A stretch of 64,000 nucleotides of DNA from Blasia pusilla (GCA_050084515.1 CM114271.1:3100001-3164000); one strand, 5' to 3'. Shown: positions 1 to 10,567, counted from the stretch's first letter. Made by a program: numbers and translations. The notes: generated by a model not told the origin, from the letters alone.

Positions 1-316
1 ATTTGTTGTCATCGAACACACACACAAACACGCACGATCCCATGCTAATTCATGGCATCCAGAAAACGAGACAAGAAGTACCAAAATATCTCCAATCGCC
101 CCCCTAGCTGGTAGTTACGTCCCTCTAACTCCAGATAGCCATCTATCCCTACCTACCATGACATACATCTCTCGGACACTAAGAGCAAGAAGGTTGGGTG
201 CTCATGTGGCCCCATCGTTAGTCACCTTCTTGTCATCCATGTCAAAGACACAAGTCAGAATGTAGAACTACCTACTCTATATACATTTGGGACATATCCA
301 TCGTCCCTGAGGAACC

Positions 317-940
317 CTAGTGAGAGGTGGCGTCAAAATATGCCATATGCCATCCTCTCGAACACCCATCATAAACTAGCATAGTGGATGCACCACGGGC
401 GGAACCACACAACATACACCGCAAGCCTGCAAGAACTATTGCTAAGCTTGGATCAAATATACCGTCAATGTTCGGAAGATGACATGGCACACAGTTACGC
501 ACATGGTCCTTCCAAACCATACCATCGCCTCCCTCCAATAAGAGAACAACGAATAGTAAAACCTCACGCACTCTCAAGATGGTGCGCCCTGTAGTCACAT
601 CCAACGTCGTAGGTGCCGACGGCTGCAAGTAGATTAAGTCTTCTTGATGAAACCTCCGGATAGTAGGTCGATAACCACCTCCCCGAATAGTCACATACCT
701 CAACGTATCCCGATGTTGCGCAATCGCCAAGTTCTCAAAGGCCATGGGCATCACTCTCCAAAATAACTCATCCCTCTGAGAACATTCTCGCATCCATACA
801 TCAGGGTCATCAAGGTTCAACACCTCACCAACATCTCGACGAATGGCCGTAGGTAAATCTGGCTCTCGGTCATAAGGCAACAAGTACGGTGAGAAAGACG
901 CTAAGGATGCCTGCCTGCTGAATCTGTATCTCATCGCCAA
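317..940 (-). pseudogene. Integrase C-terminus plus degenerate PHD finger, copy A
   Basis: This continues the integrase of copy A after a frame break. It starts at the RFSRQASLASFSPY motif and runs through the family's conserved LNLDDPDVWM and FENLAIAQHRDTLRY blocks, then TILRVREVL and VWKDHVRN. It ends in a PHD-type zinc finger. Compared with copy C the finger has lost ligands: LVCDGC reads LVYDGC and HMAC reads HMAY, and the last Cys pair is missing because the frame ends early. The finger can therefore not fold normally. The leucine start shown by the open frame has no meaning here, because the frame was originally part of a longer polyprotein. Confidence 0.78.
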
Positions 941-1087
941 CCACGGAAACTAAAGGTCCCAATCTCCTAGGTGACCTCTTTGCAAGCCATACTTGCGTAG
1001 TCCTCTCTTCACCATCTGCACAACCCGCTGTGCTAGTCCATCCGCCTTAGGATGATTTCGGGAAGTAGTGCAGTGGTCGATCATTGC

Positions 1088-1588
1088 CTAATTACACAAG
1101 GCCTGAAACTCCCCGCGGAACTCTGTACCTTGGTCTGTCAACACCTCAACTAGTGCATCGTAATGATTGAGCACTCGATCTAGGAAGGCATATGCTACTC
1201 CTTCACTTGCTTTTTCAGGCAATGCAACCAACTCTATCCACTTCGAGAAGTGCTCGACCATCACCAACACATATCGACTATGGCGCTCCGTCAAAGGCAA
1301 AGGTCCTGGCAAATCCATACTCCATCTATAACCTAAACCCATGATCGGAAGTGGATGGAACTGTGGAGTCAGAGCATTGAGCGATGCTCGGACTCGATCA
1401 CACACCATGCATCTTGCAACAAATTGCTGAACGTCAGTCTGGATTGTCACATGTGAGTAACCAGTAGACCAAGATCTATCGTGGATAGGACGTAGGAGCC
1501 AGCGGACTATCTGGAGTGTAACTTTGTCCCACGGTGTCGGATAAGGTTGAGGATAGGTCCATGGTGTCAGGAACGTCATTTCTGACAA
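1088..1588 (-). pseudogene. Integrase core fragment, gypsy copy A
   Basis: This is the N-terminal and core part of a retroelement integrase, which joins the cDNA to host DNA. Visible are the CMVCDRVRA zinc-binding half (its His partners are degraded), the first catalytic Asp in YRWSMDLPGPLPL, the conserved VEHFSKWIELVALP stretch and the second catalytic Asp in LTDQGTEFRGEF. The frame stops just after this motif. The third catalytic acidic residue would lie in the gap at 941-1,087, where only broken frames remain. It matches copies B (33.1-33.6 kb) and C (50.2-50.6 kb) closely. This is a truncated remnant. Confidence 0.8.
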
Positions 1589-1593
1589 CTTTC

Positions 1594-2950
1594 ACGTTGA
1601 GGACTTTCACAGCCGGATGACTTGTTGACCAGGTCACCCACCCTTGGTAACCTGTGCGCGCAAGTTACCAATGGGATGGCTATTTTTAGAGGAAGATCCT
1701 TTTGGCTCTTCCCAACCCTACATAAGAGAGGAAGATGGCTTTCCTAAGCCATCTTTCTCATGTTGGGCCGTTGGAGCACCTCTCTTGTATGTGTGTGAGA
1801 TAGGACTAGGGTGCTAGCGTCCGGATTCCTTGATAGCATAGGGTGGACTAGGCTCGATATGCCGATGTAGATTGAGGAGTGGACTTTTAGGCCGGGTGTG
1901 CCGTTTTTACTACTCTTTATTTTTATATGAGAGAGATGTTAGGGGGGCTGGTGGGAATTCATTGTTTGCAGGTAGGCAAGCGAGTTGCCTTGGTCAGGAG
2001 CCCCTGGAGTCGCGTGTGTTGCGGGTGTTGGTCATTTTTCTGTTCGGAAGGCCGTGGGCAGAAGCGTTGTCCGTTTTTCTCAGATTTTTGTTGGTGCGGA
2101 TAGACAAGGGACAACATCTGAGTGTTGCAGGAAGTGTGGCATTGGGTGTATGCGAGTGAGGGGTCGGGAAAGAACAGGAGGCGGCCGGGTCGCAGAGGCG
2201 GTTTAGGTCACAGAGGCGTCCGGAAATTAGGTCACGGACAGGCGAATGACGGGCCCCGACAGGCCTTCCCCCCCTCCCCTCCCTGCCCGAGGTGGGAGAC
2301 GCGCATCCCCCCCCATTTTAGGTAACGTGATAGCGGGTAGACTTCCGACAAGGTAAGCGACCTACATAGTTGGACAACCGATGTGGTTGATGTTGAACTA
2401 TGTGGTGAGACCCGACGCAGTTGGACGAGCGTGACAATTTGCGGGGGGAAATTGACAATGGAGCGTCAGTGCGCATGATGTCGACGGGTTGTCCGCATCT
2501 GTTGACGGGAGGATCGAGGTGTTGGTCGAGGAGAGTGTCGTGTTGCAGAGGTTGCCATGTCACATGGAGGAGTGCGTGTTGATGGTGCCTAGGTTGGAGG
2601 GCATGATCAGGTTACCCATTTGAGTCCCTTTTCCCGCACTTGTCGTGTGTGATTGAGAGTGCTGGGTATCGGGTAGTAGCTGGTGCTAGGTGGGTCCAGT
2701 GATGGTGACGAGTGTAGATTCTTTTCATGTGTAGCATGTTGGTGGATATACGGCGGTTTCTGAGTAGGGGTCGCGTGTATGACCCGAGAGAGTGTCGCTA
2801 GGTTAGGTGAGTCAATTGGGAGGCTCATGGTCAGCCTGAGTGTTGAGTGTGCGTGAGGCCGGGTATGTCATCACGGGATTGATGTTAGCATAGGTGAGCT
2901 AGTGAGGAGTGTGGGAGACTCTCGGTGAGTTTGAGTGCTTGAGCGGGTGA
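1594..2950 (+). other. Leader / 5' non-coding region of gypsy copy E
   Basis: This is non-coding sequence between the broken end of copy A and the gag gene of E. It starts near TGACAACTTTCACG, a plausible element end because the family's other copies start with TGTCA. It includes a GC-rich, homopolymer-containing stretch near 2,230-2,320. The short open frames here on both strands resemble no protein I know. The leaders of copies B (25.8-27.2 kb) and C (43.5-44.2 kb) occupy the same place but are not obviously similar in sequence, so the 5' regions evolve fast. Confidence 0.5.
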
Positions 2951-3019
2951 GATAGGGTTGTCATCACGGCGTTCTTCCAGGGTTCGGAAGAATGGGGTAG
3001 TGCGAGCAGTAGTAGTGGA

Positions 3020-4527
3020 GTGACACGGAGTGGAGTGAGATACCAAGGGGTTACGAGTGAGGAGCTACCTCGACATCCATCCGTGGCTAGATTGTCATCA
3101 ATTGACACTAAGTCTGGTGAGGAGATCGCAGACGGAGGCAGTATCACTGGGCAGGAGATGGACAACATGGACCATCGGGGCATGCGTCGTTTCTCGGGTG
3201 CAGTGGGCACCATTGACTTAGATGATTTTATCCAGGAGTTCGATACGTGGTGCAACTTCCAAGAGATACGGACCCCGACACGGTTCAACCCTTTTATGGC
3301 ATGGAAGGGGTTGTTCTAGCACTTGGAGGGTCCTCCGATGGATGATTACATGGAGTTTTGATCACTATATTCAATAGAGATCGATGCTTGGAGGATGTAT
3401 TGGGCTCCAGGGCATGTGTCCACTAGTGGTCGCGAGGCATCTGATGGGATTGTGAGAGGAGAGAGACCCACACCATCAACCCGGAGACTAGATGGAGAGG
3501 AGGGCAGTGAGACAGACGATGTGGCAGAGACCTCTGGTGGTAGAGGGCCACCTAGCTTCAACCCCACAGTGGAGTTCTTTCGACAGTTGGAGATGAGCTA
3601 CCACGACGTACGCACGGACAAGCTGAAGAGTCTCCAAGATTTTCAACAACGATCGGGTCAGAGTCTGAGAGAGGTATTCACACGCATGAGGAGGTTGATC
3701 ATTGCTACGTATGGAGTGACTGAGAAATAGTCAGTCTAGTATTGGTATGGGGTTCTGGATCGAGAACTACGGAGGAGAGTCGGAGATGCGATGCTGATTC
3801 ACACAGCGAAGCCCACATTGAAGGTGGTCTTTGAGTTGTCTGAGCGTATTGAGCTCAACATGAGTGAGGAGTAGGTAGTGACCACTGGATTTTCTCGAGA
3901 GTCAACGGGTCCATGAGCGACGGTGACCCCACAAGTGCCACAACGAGCACCAGTACCACGAGAGCAGGCCGGTATGCCCAGAGAGCAAGCCAGGTACCGT
4001 GAGCGTATGAGGCAACGACCCATACCTACATATGTTGCCCAACAGGCACTGATGTGGTCTTGTTGGGAATGTGGAGGGGCCCATAGGCAGAGAGACTGCC
4101 CACAGCATGGGAGAGGACCACGAGCGGCTCCAATTGCTCTGGAGCCACAGAGGATGGCCCCACCACAACACCAGTGTGACTATTGCCACAGATATGGTCA
4201 CACTAGGGATAGGTGTTTTGACCTTCGCCAAGAGGCACATCCAGAGGTAGGTCGAGGGCCTGGGGGCGGTCGTCCTAGAGGAGGTCGGGGAGTTCTTCTT
4301 GGACGTGGTGGTAGAGGACCACCACCAGCCAGAGGAGATGGAGCAGGAGCACCAAAGCCGACACTTCCCTCACGCATCAATCAGTTGGAGACGAGGATTA
4401 CTGCCATGACGATGATGTAACTCATGGAAGGCACGGAGCCGCGAGCAGCTAGTGTGGCTCCAACTTCTACCTCTTACCCTGACTCGGGTGAGGATCTCGC
4501 TAGTATGGGATTTATGTGTAGTGCAGC
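3020..4527 (+). pseudogene. Gag (capsid and CCHC nucleocapsid), copy E, 5' part
   Basis: This is the retroelement Gag, which packages the element RNA. Family blocks in order are a short N-terminal region, IDLDDFIQEFDTW, FMAWKGLF, HLEGPPMDDY, PTVEFFRQLEMSY, DKLKSLQDFQQRSGQSLREV and TRMRRLI. A proline/glutamine-rich linker follows, then two zinc knuckles: WECGGAHRQRDC and CDYCHRYGHTRDRC (CX2CX4HX4C). A glycine/arginine-rich segment follows the knuckles. Stops interrupt the frame near 3,317, 3,358, 3,730 and 3,872. The coding frame is cut at 4,527 by the DNA transposon and continues at 16,698. Confidence 0.8.
4519..4527 (+). repeat. Left 9-bp target-site duplication TAGTGCAGC
   Basis: TAGTGCAGC occurs here and again at 16,689-16,697. 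Removing one copy and the DNA between them restores the gag-linker reading frame of copy E (codons for Ser-Ala-Ala followed by Gln-Val-Glu, as in copy B). A 9-bp duplication is the typical footprint of Mutator-like transposons. Confidence 0.85.
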
Positions 4528-5100
4528 GGGGGCTGGTATTCTGGCAGGAGAGAGTAAGAGAGGAGAGGAAGAGAGGATGAGAGGAGAGTCTCTCTTAAAA
4601 AAAAAAGGGCCAAATCCGCCTCCTCTCTTCAAAACTTTTTGACATATTTGAATTTTTTTTTTGCTTTCAAATTCAAGAAATCTTTAGAAGAGAGTATTTA
4701 GTGGTCCACATTTGGCCCTAAAAAAACCTCCTCTTTCCTGGGGGCGAGAAAAAAGGAGACATCATAAGACCACCCTAAATATTTTTCCATCACTCTCCAT
4801 GTGAGCCTAAGTTTCTTAACATTCCTTGTCTCGGTCAACAAAAATCAGTGCCCTTGGTATTTTTGTTGGAGGACCACCCGGATGCCAACCTCTCTTTTTG
4901 CAGGGATTGTTGCCTGCATCATGGCCTCCCCTAAATTGCCCCATAACCAACTTTCTGTTGGTTATGAATGGTGTCTGCTCAAGACCAACTTTGTGAAATG
5001 TGAACACATCAGATCCTAAGGCTGAGAAACCGAGAAGCTGCACCCCTCCCAACCCGTAAGAAAGCTCACCATAAGAAAGGAAAGATTTTTAGAAGTGATT
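4528..5100. other. Left end region of the 12-kb transposon
   Basis: This is non-coding. It starts with a G-run and a purine-rich GAGAG tract, then an A10 run and T9 run. A pair of GGGCCAAAT (about 4,608) and ATTTGGCCC (about 4,710) elements forms an inverted repeat about 100 bases apart, with AAGAGAG/CTCTCTT tracts around it. No protein-like frame is convincing here. Such subterminal inverted motifs may be transposase-binding or structural sites, but that is inference. Confidence 0.45.
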
Positions 5101-5600
5101 TTCTTCCACCCTGCACCCACGACGATCTAACAGGTTGGGAATCCGAAATGGCAATCCGACAAGTAGTAGGAATCCTGCACATCTTAGACAAGAAAAGAAG
5201 CCTACAACTGGTTTGACGAATATAGGGGAACGAGCCAAAAGTCAAGAAGCCCGCCACAATGTGTCAGAAGTTGGTCTCACCGGGATAGAGTCTGATCACT
5301 CAAGCAATCAACCTGTCGGAATCCGACAGGTTGATTGGAAATGGTAGAAAAGTTGCAGTGGGAAAAAGCAAAAAGTTGCAACCCGTCGGAATCATACGGG
5401 TTGCAGAATTGTAATTCTGAGTATCTAAAAGAACACAATCCACAAGTCCAAAAAAATATTCCATCAAACTTTTACAAACACCATTATGGGTTGAAAAAAT
5501 CTCGTCCTTTATTACCTCCGAAGGAACCTCGGAAATGTACATTTCACCTAGTCTATGATTTCTTCAGCCTCATCATCTAAAAATTTACTCCTAACTCTCC
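5100..5600 (-). pseudogene. Second copy of the methylase-gene 3' end (tandem duplication, distal copy)
   Basis: This stretch is a diverged duplicate of 5,800-6,320. Shared landmarks in the same order are a GAAAAGAAGCCTAC block (about 5,190 and 5,876), a palindrome followed by a TGGTA(G/A)AAA...GTTGCAGTGG-like block (5,309 and 5,985), an ACTTTTACAA block with GTTGAAAAAATC (5,468 and 6,195), and a minus-strand C-terminal Asp-Asp-Glu-Ala coding end (5,568 and 6,295). It shows that the 3' part of the minus-strand gene was duplicated locally. It is probably not a separate functional gene. Confidence 0.6.
5309..5405. repeat. Palindrome cluster 1
   Basis: Two near-perfect short palindromes are present, at 5,309-5,335 (arm CAACCTGTCGGA) and 5,376-5,405 (arm GCAACCCGTCGGAA with one mismatch). 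They belong to the family described for the larger clusters in this transposon and lie in the duplicated 3' region. Confidence 0.8.
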
Positions 5601-5790
5601 TTGGTGACAGTACCAAAGGAATGTCCTGGGATACAAGTGGCTCCTCTGGCCGATTGTAGACGGGGATCGAAAATGTTGGCGAATTCGAGAGCCTTGGCCC
5701 CCCCCTAGGTACACCATAACGGTCCCATATAACCTGTGTCGAGTCCCACCGCCTTCCTCGGCAGTATACCTTGTACGCTCTGCAATGTGA
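5548..5790 (-). CDS. Putative last exon of a methylase-gene paralogue (unknown C-terminal tail)
   Basis: The minus-strand frame begins after a good acceptor-like sequence (GTGTCACATTGCAG, about 5,790) and encodes an arginine-rich stretch ending in the acidic tail DDEAEEIID before a stop at 5,550. A related tail (DDEAK) occurs in the upstream duplicate near 6,290. No recognisable domain is present. The exon call rests on the acceptor, the open frame and the duplicated homologue; the partner exon is not certain. Confidence 0.4.
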   Translation of the reverse strand, partial: SHCRAYKVYCRGRRWDSTQVIWDRYGVPRGGPRLSNSPTFSIPVYNRPEEPLVSQDIPLVLSPRRVRSKFLDDEAEEIID

Positions 5791-5984
5791 CACCCATCCA
5801 GTATCAATAATTGCTCCGTCCCCGGTAATACCATTATGGCAATCGCACAGGTAGTAGGAATCCAACACGTCTGAGAGAAGAAAAGAAGCCTACGCTTTTT
5901 GCCTTTACGAGTTGAGGGAAGGTGCCAGGGAAGAATCCCGCCGGACTTCCTCTTAAGTTGGACCAACAGGAAAGAGTCAATCAG

Positions 5985-6130
5985 GCAACTGTCGGAATTA
6001 GACAGGTTGCCTGGAAGTGGTAAAAAGGGTGCAGTGGTCAAAAAGTGAAAAGATGCAAGCAAGAGAAATCCGACGGGTTGCAGTGGTCATAAAGTGAAAA
6101 GTTGCAAGCAGGAGAAATCCGACGGGTTGC
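5985..6130. repeat. Palindrome cluster 2
   Basis: There is one full palindrome (5,985-6,012, arm GGCAACTGTCGG) and two half-sites reading TCCGACGGGTTGC at about 6,068 and 6,118. The two half-sites lie in a local duplication of about 50 bp (AAAGTGAAAAGTTGCAAGCA...). Confidence 0.75.
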
Positions 6131-6494
6131 AAAATAGAAGTCCATGAGTACATAGACGATCACATTGAAAAAGACAAAAATGTTCAAAGCAAACTTTTAC
6201 AAGCACCACCATCGTTGAAAAAATCTTCGCTTTATATCATCCGAAAAAAGCTCTGAATCAGTACATTTGATCTATTCTATGAAATTTTTGCCTCATCATC
6301 AAAAAACTCCCTACTCCAAACGCTGCAAATCAAGTGGGTCATTGAGTTCTTTGAACTCACTCGTCATCGTCGAGAGCTCTTGCAAAATTACTTTCGGCCT
6401 TGCCCTCCCGATTTTGGAATCGTTGGAAGTGACGATGGAGTCACTACCAAGGGTGGCTCTGGAACCGAGCTCTCGGCCGGTGGAGAGTTGTACG

Positions 6495-6858
6495 CTAACA
6501 ACGAGCCAGATTCGCCTTTGCCTCCTTGCAAAGGTCAAACAGTTCCTGCCTTCCCTCGAGGCAGAGAATGTTCCTGCCACTCTGCCAGGCGCCTTTGATA
6601 CTTGCCCCTGAAAGTCCCACTAAGTCGAACACCAAGTCACCCGGCCTTGAGCAGAGCTGGATGAGCATTTGCATCAAGGCTGGCGACTTTTCCCTTCCTC
6701 CCGAAGTCGGGTACTGTCTTGCATGTAAATTCCTGGGGGGAATTGTACAAACTATCTAAGCTGTACCCATCTGAGCATGGATCCATAGGATCCTGGATCT
6801 TGAACACCAGGAAATTGTGCTCAGGCTGAACGAAGCAGTACATGTAGGAGTGGTCCAT
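6495..6858 (-). pseudogene. DNA methylase core exon with SAM motif
   Basis: After the acceptor at 6,859 the frame reads DHSYMYCFVQPEHNFLVFKIQDP and continues to PQEFTCKTVPDFGR. A one-base shift at about 6,695 then moves the reading to EKSPALMQMLIQLCSRPGDLVFDL and GAWQSGRNILCLEGRQELFDLC. This matches the end of N4/N6 DNA methylases: a 'stop and sort' helix, P-G-D-x-V-x-D, a Gly-rich SAM-binding loop, then Gly-Arg-x-x-x-x-x-Glu. The loop reads DLVGLSGAS where the family has D-x-F-x-G-S/T-G, so the conserved Phe and first Gly are altered. Stop at 6,495. Confidence 0.65.
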
Positions 6859-7435
6859 CTGTAAATCAACACGTTGGAAACAATGTCAGAAACTAAAGAA
6901 GTCGGCTTGACAACATTTTCAATAACTGACTTTGGATCAACTTGTCGGAGTCCGATGGGTTGTTTTGTCCCGGACCAACCCGTCGCCTTCCGACGGGTTG
7001 GTCAGGGACTAGAAAAACCCGTCGGGCTCCGTTTTTTTTGTCCGTGAGCAACCCGTCGGAAGGCGATGGGTTGCTGGCCTAGAGCAGCCCATGCTCGCCT
7101 GAGAGCAACCCGTCGCTATCAGACGGGTTGAATCCGAAAACCAAAAGCAACTGTGAAAAACCAAAAGCAACTGCAACCCGTCGGGTTCTGACGGGTTGCA
7201 GGTACACCGCGGTTTTCCCTGTGTATCTGGGAAAGATGCAACCCGTCGAAAACCGACGGGTTGCTCTTAGCCGCATGGGCTGCTCTAAGCCAGCAACCCG
7301 TCGCCTTCCGACGGGTTGCTCATGGAAAACAAAAACCCAGATTGACACTCATTATACTCACTCAACGGAGATGAACACTCATTATACACATCATTAAAAT
7401 ATAATTGAAATTATAGTACAGGAATTGAGCCTTAC
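6859..7435 (-). repeat. Palindrome cluster 3 in an intron
   Basis: An apparent intron (donor GTAAGG at 7,435, acceptor GTTGATTTACAG ending at 6,859) contains eight to nine palindromes or half-palindromes of the GCAACCCGTCGG family between 6,940 and 7,322. The exon phases on the two sides do not match exactly, so one border may differ or the gene has lost a base. Part of the cluster is repeated in inverted order: AGAGCAGCCCATG at about 7,081 and CATGGGCTGCTCT at about 7,274. Confidence 0.65.
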
Positions 7436-8428
7436 CCGAATCTGACTCGTCGCGGATCGGAGTGGGTACTCGTTTTTTATGATCCAAGATTGCGCCGTCC
7501 TCCACTTTAGCGACCTCTTGACGCACTGGAGGTTGAAGAGCTCGTCCTCGCTCCCTCCAGTCAACACCAAGAAGCAGCCCTGTCACTCGGATAGAGTCGC
7601 AAAGGAGAACAAAAGCGCACTGGTCATAAGAGAGCGGCACATTCCACTCGGTACCTCGTCCGACGGATTTCGCCCCAAAGTCGCAACCCCGAGGGCAGAT
7701 CGGCGATCAAGAGATCCACCGCAACCTCTTCGACCACTCCATTCACCGCCCAGGCAGCGTGCCCGCTTTCGTTGGAGCTTCCGCCCCAGCGTTGTCAATT
7801 TTTGATGGCTGGGTGTCGACGCTTGAGAATCGAAGCTCTTCACTCATCCAATAAAGGAGTGAATCAAGGAGGACGCTTGTCCGGTCGTTGTTTGTCTGTG
7901 TCTTCCCAAGGATGATGGATCAGTATTCTCCTTGGGACAACCCGGGCACCTCTCGCTTCCGCTTCTCCCTAGTCTGCGGACGGCTTGTCGGGTCTCTATG
8001 ACCTCGGACTGGTGGGGTTTTTTTCGCCGAGGACTGGTCCGACCCTCTCTCCCCCTTTCGTCCGAACGATTCCGCTGTGGCCTTGAATCTTCAGCCTCTC
8101 TTTGGGAAGACTCCGCCTCTGAATTTTTCCCTCCTGGCCTTGCCTTTGAGACCATTTGTGGATTTATCTTTGGTTGTGCGGACCTTGGAAGCCAACTCAC
8201 TGTGTCTCGTGGGCCTGCTCTTCTGCATCTCCTCGAAGAAGTCTTGATTTGGGCGAAATTGGGGTTGTCGACTTCACCTGAGGCCATTGCATCATGAAGC
8301 ACTCGTAAATCCTTATTGGTGATGTCTTCAGGGTCGTTGAAGTCGAGCCAAATGGGGCAATTCTCCACCTCCCAATCGGACATGTGCTGCCCCATCTCCA
8401 TGTCGCATACATGGAGAATGTCTCGCAT
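7436..8428 (-). CDS. Charged linker and pre-methylase exons
   Basis: The block at 8,428-7,844 starts RDILHVCDMEMGQHMSDWEVENCPIWLDF, possibly after a short intron from the donor at 8,476, and becomes a low-complexity Arg/Ser/Glu linker. A further block at about 7,700-7,436 reads TEWNVPLSYDQCAFVLLCDSIRVTG and then VDWRERGRALQPP. It ends at a donor (TCGG|GTAAGG at 7,435). In beta-class amino-methyltransferases a catalytic S/DPPY motif lies in this area, but I could not find it, so activity is unproven. Confidence 0.45.
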
Positions 8429-8429
8429 C

Positions 8430-9436
8430 CGGCGAAGCCCACAATTTCAAGGCTACTGGTAATTTTCCCCACGTACCTGCATTCTTACATTGGACGAGGT
8501 ACTTGAAGACCATCCGTTGGGCAGCTTTTAGTCGAACAGAATCGGCCGTCTGCTCCTGTAGATCTCGCTTCTTCTTCGCTTGATCCCGTTTGTTCCCCTC
8601 TACTTCTTCGTCAAGCTCTGCCTGAGGGAGGACGCAAACCTTGAACATGGTCTTGAATCCTAGGTTTTTGGTTGGCTTGTCCCGGATGTCGTCGAGCCAA
8701 ACCTCGAAATCTCCAGAACTTTCAAGGTTTGCTTCATCCGGGATGGGCTCTAATCTTCTGAGCTCCGCTTGCAGACCGTCCAGCACGGACTTCCCGATAA
8801 CCCCGCAGCGGCCCCAGTAACGACCATTCGCCAGGTGCAAGATCATGGATCGGACACACCCGGAGGATGGTGTGCCGCCCTCTTCTGGGCCTCTGAGCCC
8901 TCGAGACTGATTTTCATCAGTCGGATCCTCCTAAACTCGCTTATGCCGGACAACGCAAACCGATGCACGCGATCCAGGGACACTTTCTCCCCAATCTGAC
9001 CATGCGGATCTTCATCCCTTTTCCGCCGGCGCTTGATAATCGCCTTCAGCTCCTTGTAGAACTCCGGACCAAGTTCGGGGTTGAGAATGCTGATGTATCG
9101 CTGCATCTTGCTCGCCGTGTATTTCGTTCTGCAGATCTGCAGCTTGATGAATTTCGCGCTCAGACGCAGATACCTTCTCCCTCCGCTCGGCTCGGTCGGC
9201 GCTTTTCTTGCGGCTTTGTATCTTCGACCAGCAAAGGATGGTTACGGCTGCATCTTGGGAAATAAACTTATTTGCCTAAGTTTTCTTTTTAATCTGAGCA
9301 CCCTCTGCAAGCATCTGATTGACAAGGGGATCGCCCAAGAACCCCCTGTACTCTCCCGGGTGTGTCGTAAGCACCTTCCTCACCCGATCATAGTCCTGGA
9401 TCCAGTGGTGGGTGACATTCCCCTCCGATACAATCT
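8430..9436 (-). CDS. Helical middle exons of the ParB-methylase gene
   Basis: Three coding blocks are visible: VTHHWIQDYDRVRKVLTTHP (9,436-9,280), a basic block IKRRRKRDEDPHGQIGEKVSLDRVHRF (about 9,150-8,865), and ANGRYWGRCGVIGKSVLDGLQ through KYLVQCKNAG (8,845-8,476). The last block ends at a strong donor (GCAG|GTACGTG). A one-base shift at about 8,862 separates the second and third blocks. No named domain is recognised. Amphipathic helices and many charged residues suggest a structural or DNA-contact linker between the ParB-like and methylase parts. Confidence 0.5.
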
Positions 9437-9444
9437 TGCACATC

Positions 9445-10040
9445 CAAACCCAACCCGTCAGGAAATTACATGGGTTCTTGCAACCCGTCGGACTCCGACG
9501 GGTCGTCACAGCTCAAGGTTGGATTCTAGCAACGAGCTAAATGATGCAACCCGTCGGAGTCCGACGGATTGCATTCAGATTTGCTAATGCCTGGTAAGCA
9601 AACCGTTGGAGTCCGACGGGTTGCTCGACTCGCCGCCTTATCAGGATGTTTTTTGAAGAATGCAACTCGTCGGAGTCCGACGAGTTGTTCGACTGACTGC
9701 AAGTTTAGAAGGTTTTTTCCCCAAAGCAACCCGTCAGACTCCGACGGGTTGATTTCGGCCAAAAATAGTTTCGAGGCAAGCAACTCGTCGGAGTCCGACA
9801 AGTTGCATTCTTCAAAAAACATCTTGACAAGGCGGCGAGTCGAACAACCCGTCGGACTCCGACGGTTTGCTTTGGGCCAAAAACTAATTAAATCCGTGGT
9901 CAATCAAACAACTCCAATCTGAAGTCGAGCAACCCGTCGGAGTCCGATGAGTTGCTTTCGGCAAAAACAAACCTAAACCATTCATCAATCAAGCACCTCG
10001 TCGGAGTCCGACGAGTTGCGTAAGTGTTAAAGATACTCAC
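9445..10040 (-). repeat. Palindrome cluster 4, filling an intron
   Basis: About ten 26-28-bp palindromes (arm GCAACCCGTCGG, centre AGT or ACT, then the inverse arm) are spaced roughly every 55-65 bases at about 9,478, 9,545, 9,598, 9,662, 9,724, 9,778, 9,843, 9,929 and 9,990. Some arms carry one or two changes (GCAACTCGTCGG). They fall between the donor at 10,040 and the next coding block near 9,436, so they lie in an intron. Spurious open frames through them read as Thr-Arg-Arg-Ser-Pro-Thr-Gly-Cys on either strand. Confidence 0.85.
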
Positions 10041-10495
10041 GTGCTCATGGCATGCATTGCCATCTCCACCGTCGCCATGTGATGAGGGAATGGGTGAAGG
10101 ACCACTGCCTCCAATGAGTTGGGCCGCTCCTCCGCAAACTTGGTCCACGCCATGAACCTATGATTTCCATCCCAGATGAAGAAATGCAGATTCCTCATCC
10201 AGCTGAATTCCGTGCCCTCAACTTGCCTTCTGAAATCCTGGTCTCGCATCCTCCAGAATGTGTCGAGCTTTTCCAAGTCCTCCTCCGTAACCAGAGCTTG
10301 GGTTCCATGCTCGTCGTAAGGCTGAACATAGAAGGGAGGAAAGTTGTCGACGTAGGATGCTGTCGCCGCCGATTGTTTAAGCTTCGCGATGTCCTCGTCG
10401 GACTGAATTTCGCGGATGTATTCCATTGTCCGCAATCGGCAGAGTGGAATCCTCGGGGCGTTGTGGCCCTCCATGAGTGCCATCTGCTTTACCAC
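10041..10495 (-). CDS. ParB/sulfiredoxin-like domain exon
   Basis: About 151 codons encode a ParB-like fold. Visible are RLRTMEYIREIQSDEDIAKL (the usual 'site then index residues' helix), a PPFYVQPYDEHGTQ strand, and the hallmark IWDGNHRFMAWTKFAE, which matches the DGNHR-type phosphate-binding motif of ParB-like nucleases/CTPases and is followed by LEAVVLHPF. The exon ends at a strong donor (CAC|GTGAGTATC at 10,040). In bacteria and phages this domain often precedes DNA methylase domains, and the same gene carries one. A DNA-binding or nuclease role is an inference; no activity is shown. Confidence 0.65.
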
Positions 10496-10567
10496 CTGTA
10501 AGAACCGGGACAAGATGAATAAGCTACACTGAATTCCCAATGAATTGCAATTCACTGATCCTCTCTT
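10496..10567 (-). other. 72-nt spliceosomal intron
   Basis: On the minus strand the donor is CGA|GTAAGAG and the acceptor TTCTTACAG|GTGG. Both lie at codon boundaries, so removing it joins the acidic exon to the ParB-like exon without shift. Reading through it instead meets a stop at once. This argues for a eukaryotic gene rather than bacterial contamination. Confidence 0.8.

Larger units (their letters stand above)
1..1593 (-). mobile_element. Gypsy copy A, 3' end (integrase, PHD, terminal repeat)
   Basis: This is the 3' part of a Ty3/gypsy element of the same family as copies B, C and E, read on the minus strand. Its order is integrase (1,588 down to about 480), PHD-like tail (about 450-320), a conserved 3' non-coding stretch, and then the start of the family's terminal T block (about 1-92, reverse complement of 51,600-51,690). 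The window edge cuts the element. At its upstream end it stops abruptly at about 1,590, where the leader of copy E begins, so E probably inserted into the integrase gene of A. The rest of A would lie on the far side of E and is not seen. Confidence 0.75.

Noticed and set aside
2230-2330. GC-rich stretch as an rRNA or tRNA gene
   Set aside because: No cloverleaf or conserved rRNA sequence is visible; it is part of the leader of copy E.
9569-9922. Open frames on both strands with repeated Thr-Arg-Arg-Ser-Pro-Thr-Gly-Cys units (also at 7.1-7.4, 11.5-12.1 and 14.0-14.7 kb)
   Set aside because: They are translations of the short palindromes, appear on both strands and in several frames, and lie in introns or between genes. 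They are not a repeat protein.
9478-10018. Regularly spaced short palindromes resembling a CRISPR array
   Set aside because: Spacing is irregular, repeats vary, the locus is an intron of a eukaryotic gene, and there are no cas genes.
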